Shown here: positions 56,700 to 64,000 of the stretch, in pieces | Position numbering within the stretch: position 1 is the stretch's first letter | Layout: each line of letters opens with the position of its first letter | Origin: Enoplolaimus lenunculus | Taxonomy: Eukaryota > Nematoda > Enoplea > Enoplida > Thoracostomopsidae | Reading direction: 5' to 3' | Length of the DNA: 64,000 bases | Assembly (NCBI GenBank): GCA_030248215.1 | Contig: JASANG010002536.1 | Location: 84,916 to 148,915, forward strand | The notes under the pieces: model-generated | The model's database searches: none | The model's input: only the letters and a program-made list of their open reading frames with translations | Told to the model about the DNA's origin: nothing | Program-made: the position numbers and the translations under genes

Positions 56700-58400
56700 T
56701 TTTAGATGCATTCTATCGAATTCAGCACATTTACAAACCTATTACACAGTTTTACAGCCAGAATATCTGAATTTGGTAAAATTCAGATCAAAACGATATT
56801 TCACAAAATTCGAGTTATCCGAAACTACTGTTTTCGACCCAAAAACACTGAAATTAGTCTCGAACCAATACAATATCACCTATTCAAAACTGTTTTCATA
56901 CTTTCCGGGCCACGAGAGCACTTACAGCTCCAACCGGACAGATCTGAAAAGTCTGCTTAACATTTCGATTTTCAGCAATTGTCCAACCTGTGCACACATG
57001 CCCGTAGCAACTCTCCAGGACACCGAAACTTCAAGGGCTGCGTATTTTGGCTCAGAGCCTTCCGAATCAAAGCTGTGTCTACCGACACAAGCTTGCACGG
57101 GGTCTTTCCGCCGAGATATTATTTTCAGGATTTCTGTGCAGCCCGAGAGCTCACACATTTTCACAGAAATGTGATTCCAGCTGCCAAAAGCCTAAATCTA
57201 CTAAGATTTAGAGGCGCTGGGTGCAGTGACATCTGTACATCCCCCTTTCTTTTTGCCCGATGTCCCCATCGGGAGTTGCAGAGAGCAACCCAAGATATCA
57301 AATTTAAAGATCGGGGAGAATCAGCAGATGCCACAGCACACAGCGACTCACCGAAGAGAGCCACGCACACATGTTAACGACAACCTGAAACCAGAGGCTG
57401 TCCACACAGATTACATACACCAAAATAACTCCACAGACATCACAAATCGTCCATAAGCCGAAGATACTCCGCAATCCGAAAACTTTATTATTTCGAAACA
57501 TCGCAAAATTTCCGTTCCGAAACGTTAATTTTTCCCAAAATTAATTACCAAAATCCACAGAAATAATAACACATATCGATTTTGACAAATTTGTGAACCA
57601 AAACACAAGTAAACGTTACAAATTTAAAGAAAAATGCTGTTACCGCAGAATTTTTCATCTTCGGCCATATGATATATGACTAACAAGTCCAATTACTAAT
57701 TGCTACAAATAGCACCAGTAAAAGTCGAATCCGAGTGTTAAAAGTCGTATCCAAGTAACCGACTAATCGCTACAAAGTCGTAGTTCGTAAAATTGCATCT
57801 GCCGTACATAATTAATCACTTTTCGCTCTTACTATTTCAGACTTTTCATTCACTCTTTCAGCTTAGTTTCACTCTTATTAACATTCAGTTTTCTTTTCGT
57901 TACCCGTCCATCGATTACATTACCCATCGTCACATATTGCCGCTTATTCCACCGAATATGCTGTTGTCTCATCATTACCTACCGGAAGATGAACAAAGTC
58001 CACCACTACGATACATTGACTGTAATCAGCATAATCATATTATTTCACCGTTGACTGTCAAAATAATGCAATATTAATTAAAGCATAGTGAAATGTCCAT
58101 TGAGCAATGTCCATTATTATGAATCAAAATAATAGTTCGTAGAAATCACAGCACCATTTGACATAATTATTAGGCACTTATGCTGAGTAAAAGATAACAA
58201 ATTATTTAGTAAACAATTTACATTATTCACTATAATACTAGTAAAATAAGTGAAATAATACTATTTACCAATAGCACTAAAATAAAGCACGAGTTTTTAC
58301 CCGAGTGATAAATGACCAGTAAATTTGAGATTATCAGGAATAATTATAGAATGTCACTAATGAGGTACATAGAAACGTCCAGTTGAAATTATAAATGTCA
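56700..58400. other. 1.7 kb without a supported gene, downstream of the large reading frames
   Basis: A plus-strand frame of about 130 codons at 56773-57174 lacks an ATG at its start and other support. 57540-58400 is AT-rich and probably includes the 3' end of the transcript for the two large minus-strand frames. Confidence 0.4.
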
Positions 58401-58404
58401 TGCA

Positions 58405-61400
58405 TTATTGCGGGAATGGATTATCACAACGAATATCGTCCGGCAAATAACGTACTCGCGATCCCGGTATCCCTTCTTGCTGTTCACTTGCATCCAACCC
58501 TGCCGTGTATGGATGTTGCCCAGTCATGATTCTGTTGATCATATCTGGCCATTTCGCCCCATCTTCCCCGCCATACAAATACCATAGAACCACTTCCGGT
58601 GGGGGAATATTGTCATTAGGGGAAACGACGTCGAAATCCGGATACGCTTCGTCCCTTACTGCTGATGTCACCTGGTGGCATACCGATTGATACATATTCA
58701 TAAAGTGTCTATTAAACGCCACCATTTCCGTTGCCAAAGATGGTACCTGCTGGTCCAGCTGCGCCAAAAACTTGCATGCCGTAGTAATGTGGATATACTG
58801 CTCCAACGCCCGCCGACATGCCTCCATCACTACTGCCACCCGCGTGTACCGTTCTCGCATTGCTTCGTACACGTGTTCCGGCATCTCTCCATTCAAATAG
58901 TCTATTATTCGTTCCATTTCCTGGATCCTTGCCATACCGGTCGCTGACGACTGTTTCGGCCTACCGGACTTATAAAACCGACAATCCTCCAATAACTGTT
59001 CTGCCTTCTTTCGTAGCCGATCGACACCCAATAAGATCACTACTTCCGATTCCATCTGCCGCAAAACTGTCCAGTTTGTACCTACTTCCTTCGTCATAGT
59101 CAATCGGATCACGTGCGCCAGTCGCCGTAACATGATCATGTATTGCGTTTGGGCGCCGTCGAATTGGAAGTCTGCTACACAACGTTCGAACAGATCCAGA
59201 CCGATGTACTCCATCTCCGTAATCACTGCTACCAACGTAATTATGCCCTCGTCTGCTCGTTGCCGCAGGAATTTCGCCACACGCTTCTCCATTAGATTGA
59301 TGTAACGTTTGAACGCAACTACCACTGGTTCCGTGTGCAACGGTTGATCTTGCATGCGTGTGAAGAAACGGCACATTGCCATATGCCGTATTGGCGGTTG
59401 GTTCGGCCGTGACGGTGGTTGGGATCGTTTGAATTGGTCCATTTTGTCGCGTGCAATCGCTTCCGCCTGTTGTTGTAGTTCGTATTGTCGTCTCTCGTGC
59501 CAATATTGACGTTCCGCTTCGATTGCTCGCCCTGCATCGCGTCCCATCTGTTGCCAATGATCGACCATCCGTTCGTGCGCCTCTTCAAGCCGTTGAGCCG
59601 GTGCTGCCGCTACACCTCTCGGTTGTTGCTGACGCTGTTGCTCTGCAACCGCCGGTGATGGCAATTGCACCTCCATCAATGGTTGTGGCCGCTGCCGCTC
59701 GACAACCGCTGGCACTTCTGGTACCGACCTCTCCTCCGATTGCGGCGATCCTTCGTCGATTACCAATGGCGGCAAAGATGCGATTTGCTCCGGTGTATCG
59801 ACTCGTTCTGATTGTTTTGCACGCGGATCGCTTCGTTGCGGTAGTGGTTCTTGCACCGCTTGTATCTGTTTGCCTGGTGACACACGATCCACTTGCATCT
59901 GCGATGGTGATTGAGAGGTGCCTGGCCGTGCTTGATCAGGTGTTGTTGATCGACCGCGTCCTCTGCCGATGGAGCGTCCTCGAGACCGCACGTCCGGTCG
60001 TATCGGTGCCATATAGTGCATCTGTTCCTTCAGGTGGGGTACGCGATCCAAAGGACTCACTGCCGTGGTCGTTTCCTTGCGCTCTTCGTCTTCACGTCGA
60101 ATTCGGTCTTCTTGTCTTTGTATTTGTCGTGCCTTCTGTCGATCACGTTCTTCGCGATAGTCAGGTTGCGGTACTTTAGCCTCCGCCGATGCTGTTGGTC
60201 TCGTCACTGCTGCTGACGCTACCGCTGGCGATCGTCTCGACGTAGATGGTTTGCTTTGCATCGCTTGCATCAACGCTTCTGCCGAAGTCATTGCTGTCTC
60301 ACCCGAAGTCGTTGCCACCTTGCTGGTCGTCGGTTGTCGCCACTCGACACGCAACACTGGTGTATCCACTTGCTCACCCTGTTCGATAATCACGTGCGTC
60401 TTTTGCGTCACAACGTCCTGCTGCCGCGGATGTTGTTGAAGATGTTGCTGCAAATCTTCTTGTGTAACTACTGGCGCTTGTGCTGCAACTGCCGCCGCTA
60501 CTGCTTCTTGCACCGACACCGTTCCGCTCGAAGTCGACTGCTCTTCGCTACCCGACGATGTCTTTTCGGCTAAGAACGTTGCCTTCGCCAGCATCCACTG
60601 TTCCCATATTGCGTTCGCGAACTCGGGATAGTCGTGCATTGCCAACTTGACGCCCACCTCCATGAGTTGTGGGTCCGCTTTGGATCGAAGATGTTGTAAG
60701 TATTCTTCGGTTGTCGGTACACCTGGTAGTCGGCATCGCTCGATTTCCACCGATGGCCGTCGTTCGCGCATATCTGCTAATAATCGTTGTTCGACTGCCG
60801 TCAACACCGCTTCCTTCGACACTGCTGACGCTGACGTCACATCTTCCGCCACGGTTTTGCTCGTTTCCGCTTCAACTACCGTCTCAGCCTGCTGTTGTTG
60901 ACGCACCTGTGATCGTGTTTGCCGTTGTGTACGTTGAGGCGTACGTTGTCGTACACGCTGCTGCGTTCGCACCGGTGTCTTGCGCCTTGGTGGAGTTTTC
61001 GTCTTTTTGATCACCGCACGTCGTCGTGATACTGACCTCTGCCGCGACGGCCCTGCTTGTTGTTCTTGTTCCGTTTGTTCCATCGGCGACTCGTCCGGTG
61101 GTGGAATCAATAACGAGCGTGTCGGAACATCTGGCGCCACTCGAGCTCGCGGTGGTCGTGCCACTACTTGCGCGTCCAACTGCTCACGGATCAACTGCTG
61201 TTGCCGTTCTTCTTCTTCTTCCCGTTCGACCAACTCGCGTGCTGTCAACAATATCAACCGTGTATAACCAATACACTTCGGTGACACATTCGGTTCTCGC
61301 ACCGCATGCATTACTGATGGATATCCTTGATAAGGCCATCGTACTGGTACATCTGGTAGCCATTCGATATACGGTACATAGTGACGAATCGTTTGACGCG

Positions 61401-62169
61401 TATGCATGACCGTACTGATATTATACCACACTCGTGTCCCGGGTGGTAACGGATCAATTATTGTTCGCATGGATCGATCGTCTTCTTTTTCATAATTAAT
61501 CGTACTTAGCTGGCGGAATCCGTCCCGTACCGGAGCTGTGATCGGTTGAAGGGGTCGATTATGCAGTTCGTTAACGTCTTCCATTTTCAAGTGCGATGGA
61601 ATTACCGGAATATCCGCAATAGGTTCGTACAATTGAAAACCAAAAACTTTATAATAGATATTTTGATTTTGCTCGCTACGGTGCACTGACACCCATTCGA
61701 ATCGTCCGTTTTCACGTAAATTTGACACCTTCGGGGCTAACGTATCCGAGAAATTGTAATAGAGTGGCATCGGAGCTGTCGGATCTGCCATGGCCGGTGT
61801 GTCGCCACAATGAAAATCTCCATGGCACGGATACGCTGCATGAAATGCACAAAGCGGTGCTCCGCAGATAACACACGCTGTGCAGCGAGCGCGATCGCAA
61901 GCGAGCGCAAACGAATCCTGAGCCGAACGCACCCAATGTCCGACGTTACAAGGCCCTCGTGCATAGCACGGATGATCCGGGGTCTGCCACTTTTGCACGT
62001 GGGTGAAACAGTATGGTCGTCCGCATCCATTGGAACACAGCAAATGCGCCTTCGACTCACAGGAAACCACACAGCAATCTTCCGAGCGATGTGGAGGCAT
62101 CAGATGAGTTCGGTCCATATAACGTAGTGGCCGTGTGAAGCATGTTTCATCGTACGTTAACGGATCCAT
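58405..62169 (-). CDS. 1254-residue unrecognised protein with paired zinc-binding modules
   Basis: Uninterrupted frame from ATG at 62169. Residues 32-121 hold two Cys/His modules: C37..C45..C49..C54..H57..H66..C68 and C96..C99..C102..C107..H110..C115..H120..C121. The shared pattern C..CG.P.C..H suggests duplicated treble-clef-type zinc fingers. Residues of about 120-340 look globular. About 345-480 is disordered and rich in Arg, Gln and Thr (RTPQRTQRQTRSQVRQQQQ), suited to nucleic-acid binding. A Ser/Gln/Pro-rich linker with an RGRSIGRGRGRS patch follows, then a long helical C-terminal third. No polymerase, protease, integrase or helicase motif was seen. The start overlaps the end of the preceding frame by 13 nt. 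It may belong to a large mobile or virus-like element; it looks whole. Function unknown. Confidence 0.75.
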   Translation of the reverse strand: MDPLTYDETCFTRPLRYMDRTHLMPPHRSEDCCVVSCESKAHLLCSNGCGRPYCFTHVQKWQTPDHPCYARGPCNVGHWVRSAQDSFALACDRARCTACVICGAPLCAFHAAYPCHGDFHCGDTPAMADPTAPMPLYYNFSDTLAPKVSNLRENGRFEWVSVHRSEQNQNIYYKVFGFQLYEPIADIPVIPSHLKMEDVNELHNRPLQPITAPVRDGFRQLSTINYEKEDDRSMRTIIDPLPPGTRVWYNISTVMHTRQTIRHYVPYIEWLPDVPVRWPYQGYPSVMHAVREPNVSPKCIGYTRLILLTARELVEREEEEERQQQLIREQLDAQVVARPPRARVAPDVPTRSLLIPPPDESPMEQTEQEQQAGPSRQRSVSRRRAVIKKTKTPPRRKTPVRTQQRVRQRTPQRTQRQTRSQVRQQQQAETVVEAETSKTVAEDVTSASAVSKEAVLTAVEQRLLADMRERRPSVEIERCRLPGVPTTEEYLQHLRSKADPQLMEVGVKLAMHDYPEFANAIWEQWMLAKATFLAEKTSSGSEEQSTSSGTVSVQEAVAAAVAAQAPVVTQEDLQQHLQQHPRQQDVVTQKTHVIIEQGEQVDTPVLRVEWRQPTTSKVATTSGETAMTSAEALMQAMQSKPSTSRRSPAVASAAVTRPTASAEAKVPQPDYREERDRQKARQIQRQEDRIRREDEERKETTTAVSPLDRVPHLKEQMHYMAPIRPDVRSRGRSIGRGRGRSTTPDQARPGTSQSPSQMQVDRVSPGKQIQAVQEPLPQRSDPRAKQSERVDTPEQIASLPPLVIDEGSPQSEERSVPEVPAVVERQRPQPLMEVQLPSPAVAEQQRQQQPRGVAAAPAQRLEEAHERMVDHWQQMGRDAGRAIEAERQYWHERRQYELQQQAEAIARDKMDQFKRSQPPSRPNQPPIRHMAMCRFFTRMQDQPLHTEPVVVAFKRYINLMEKRVAKFLRQRADEGIITLVAVITEMEYIGLDLFERCVADFQFDGAQTQYMIMLRRLAHVIRLTMTKEVGTNWTVLRQMESEVVILLGVDRLRKKAEQLLEDCRFYKSGRPKQSSATGMARIQEMERIIDYLNGEMPEHVYEAMRERYTRVAVVMEACRRALEQYIHITTACKFLAQLDQQVPSLATEMVAFNRHFMNMYQSVCHQVTSAVRDEAYPDFDVVSPNDNIPPPEVVLWYLYGGEDGAKWPDMINRIMTGQHPYTAGLDASEQQEGIPGSRVRYLPDDIRCDNPFPQ

Positions 62170-64000
62170 ATCCTGAGCGTATTGAGTGCCCTTTGCGTTG
62201 CCAAGTCAGGGGCACGGACTTGATCGTGTATAACTTGATCACAATATTCCACCGGAACTTGACAAGGCTCACGGGCCACTCGCCACACGGTCGGATCAGG
62301 TTGTTCATAAACTCGTTCGATGAATCTGCTTCGCCCTCGCGCATTCCATAACGCCGCCTGCTGGCTCGTTAAACCGATCTCCGCTGATACGTCACATTCA
62401 GCTGCATACGGCGATGTATGCAGAATGCCAGAGAGCTGATCCGCCAACATTCTCGTCAACGCGCATTCTTCCGCCCTTGCTGCCGCACGGGTGACTGTCT
62501 TCGTAATGTCTGCTGCTTGCAGGTGCACTTCACGGTTATGTTGCGCCGTGTGATAGATTTGCACAACTTCGTCACCTACACGTAACACTGGGGCAAGTGG
62601 TAGCACGTCATGATAAGTTAGCGGCGCTCTCGTTGTTTCGTACGGTCGCTCTTGTTGTAATTGTTGTTGTGGCGACTGATGTTCCTGTGGCTCCTCTTTT
62701 ACCAATGGCTGTTGCTCTCGTTGCATTTGCTGTTGCCAATGTTCATCATAATATTGTTGAACCGATTGCCGTTGGGGCTGCTGCCCTTCCGATATCGCTT
62801 CCATTTGCAACTTTGCCAATAGTTCTGACTGTCTATTAATTTGCTCATCGATATCCACCGCTTTCGTTTCGATGCCTGGAGGGGGTTGAGACGACAGCTG
62901 CTGCTGGGTCACTGACACGTATTTATCTGACGGTACACTCACTGTTCCTGTCTTACTCAGTACCATCTCCGCCACTTGCTCAACAATTTGCTGCGCATGC
63001 GATAGACCCGCGTCTTCTTCTGGCGGCATTGATGTTGATATTGGTTCTGGTTGTAGACGTTGCACTGCCGCATAAGCTGGTACTGGTACGACACCCGGTC
63101 TTCCGCGTCCAATGCCGAGAATCAATGGCGTTGGCGACACAGGTGAAGACGACTCAACTACCGGTGGTCGTGCAATTGTCTCTATTTGCGATGCGGTTGG
63201 ACCAAGGGTCAGTGAAACTTGCGTAATATCATCGTCCCGCGTTGCATCACCATTTCGCTGCCAACCTTTAGTTGCCATCACATAGTTAGCATCGGCTTCC
63301 GCAAATGCTATCAGCCATCGTTCCGCTACCGTCAGATAATCTGCGCCTGCATGGTCGGCTGCCGTCGCCCGCATAAAGTCCGCATCTGACGATGTTAGTG
63401 ATGCTTGCCACACGAAAATTCGTGGAAAAGTGTCGTTGATACCGATATTGAGCATTTTTGTTTCTTGACTTAGATCGAAGAATTCGTGTAAAAACTTTTC
63501 TTCCTTGAGCCATTTATCATATTGATAATTTATATTGATCATTGTTTTTGCATAATGTTTTCGGATTTTGGCTTGGATGAATTGCAATAGATGTTGTTCT
63601 GAGCCAAGTTTTTGATTCGTCGATTGTTGTAGAGCCAAAATTGCGATAATATCGATCAAATTAACGTCGAACGCCATATATTCGACCAGTTCCACTGCTG
63701 TGATGGTCTTATAGTTCTGATCTTTTCGAGGGCCAGTTTGTACTATAACGTCGTCGCCGTAGATTTTCAAGAGAGACGCGCCGGTTGGTCGAATATTTGG
63801 TCGCGGCCATCCGAACACATGCTGATGCGCGTCTTTGAGTCCAACTGGAATCTGTGCATACGACATCGATGCTGCAATGTCTCTTCCAGGGATTTCACCT
63901 TGAGTAGCCACTAGATCGATGATGATGCAGCACTTCTCCCAAGATTGTATTTGATACGATCCGTACTTGCCAGCACGTATCCAACCGTCAACGCCTTGTT
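62157..64000 (-). CDS. large unrecognised protein, N-terminus beyond the window
   Basis: The frame is open from the right edge (first full codon 63998) to a TAA at 62157, 613 residues. The first in-window ATG is at 63866, but coding character continues upstream of it, so the true start probably lies outside. Residues up to about 230 of the visible part look globular and helical (SYAQIPVGLKDAHQHVFGWP, LKIYGDDVIVQTG, TAVELVEYM). A Pro/Gln-rich disordered linker follows, then a helical C-terminal domain (about the last 150 residues). GDD here is not in a polymerase context. The next frame starts inside its last four codons, in the -1 frame. I see no clear slippery heptamer at the overlap, so stop-restart coupling is as plausible as frameshifting. 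Family unknown; gag- or nucleoprotein-like layout is inference. Confidence 0.7.
   Translation of the reverse strand, partial: QGVDGWIRAGKYGSYQIQSWEKCCIIIDLVATQGEIPGRDIAASMSYAQIPVGLKDAHQHVFGWPRPNIRPTGASLLKIYGDDVIVQTGPRKDQNYKTITAVELVEYMAFDVNLIDIIAILALQQSTNQKLGSEQHLLQFIQAKIRKHYAKTMININYQYDKWLKEEKFLHEFFDLSQETKMLNIGINDTFPRIFVWQASLTSSDADFMRATAADHAGADYLTVAERWLIAFAEADANYVMATKGWQRNGDATRDDDITQVSLTLGPTASQIETIARPPVVESSSPVSPTPLILGIGRGRPGVVPVPAYAAVQRLQPEPISTSMPPEEDAGLSHAQQIVEQVAEMVLSKTGTVSVPSDKYVSVTQQQLSSQPPPGIETKAVDIDEQINRQSELLAKLQMEAISEGQQPQRQSVQQYYDEHWQQQMQREQQPLVKEEPQEHQSPQQQLQQERPYETTRAPLTYHDVLPLAPVLRVGDEVVQIYHTAQHNREVHLQAADITKTVTRAAARAEECALTRMLADQLSGILHTSPYAAECDVSAEIGLTSQQAALWNARGRSRFIERVYEQPDPTVWRVAREPCQVPVEYCDQVIHDQVRAPDLATQRALNTLRIWIR

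Noticed and set aside
56773-57174. 133-codon plus-strand frame
   Set aside because: It starts at TTG and has no splice or motif support; it is a possible exon at most.
58505-61409. Plus-strand frames up to 242 codons opposite the 1254-residue frame
   Set aside because: Shadows of the strongly biased minus-strand codons; no features of their own.
62137-62177. Programmed frameshift between the two large frames
   Set aside because: No X XXY YYZ-type heptamer is visible near the 13-nt overlap, so I report only the overlap itself.
63730-63800. Gly-Asp-Asp as an RNA polymerase active site
   Set aside because: The surrounding sequence (KIYGDDVIVQTG) lacks the other polymerase motifs.

Overview
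The window looks like a repeat-rich, AT-rich animal genome, most likely a nematode. Reasons: split genes with GT..AG introns, a DEG/ENaC channel gene, and many short arrays of the hexamer TTAGGC, the nematode telomere repeat. The clade assignment is an inference, because no ribosomal or mitochondrial marker is present.

Layout. 1-21 kb is gene-poor and packed with short non-autonomous DNA transposons: hAT-like elements with 8-bp target duplications and internal TTAGGC-like arrays, TTAA-flanked elements with a tRNA-like core, TA-flanked elements, minisatellites and long-TIR elements. 21.2-27.6 kb holds a four-exon DEG/ENaC channel gene whose exon phases add up to about 960 codons. It has a long cytoplasmic tail with a PPPY motif. 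27.95-39.1 kb holds one ~3.5 kb locus three times in alternating orientation (minus, plus, minus). The locus carries a two-exon gene for a 239-residue four-helix membrane protein. Copies A and B are intact and copy C is damaged. Low-complexity runs at both turn-rounds, and loss-type differences around them, make an assembly or read artefact at least as likely as a true palindrome. 39-54.5 kb is again gene-poor and full of the same repeat families.

At 54.49-54.72 kb a run of C, G and purines, very likely not real sequence, separates this from a different kind of DNA. From 54.72 kb to the window end the sequence is richer in G+C and I find none of the left-hand repeat families. It carries two very large, intronless, slightly overlapping minus-strand reading frames (over 613 and 1254 residues). 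The second begins with two cysteine/histidine zinc-binding modules. I recognise neither protein. They could be the structural genes of a large mobile or virus-like element, or foreign DNA joined to the host contig. This is the most novel part of the window.

The only host genes I can support are the ion channel and the four-helix protein. Nothing links them functionally apart from proximity.
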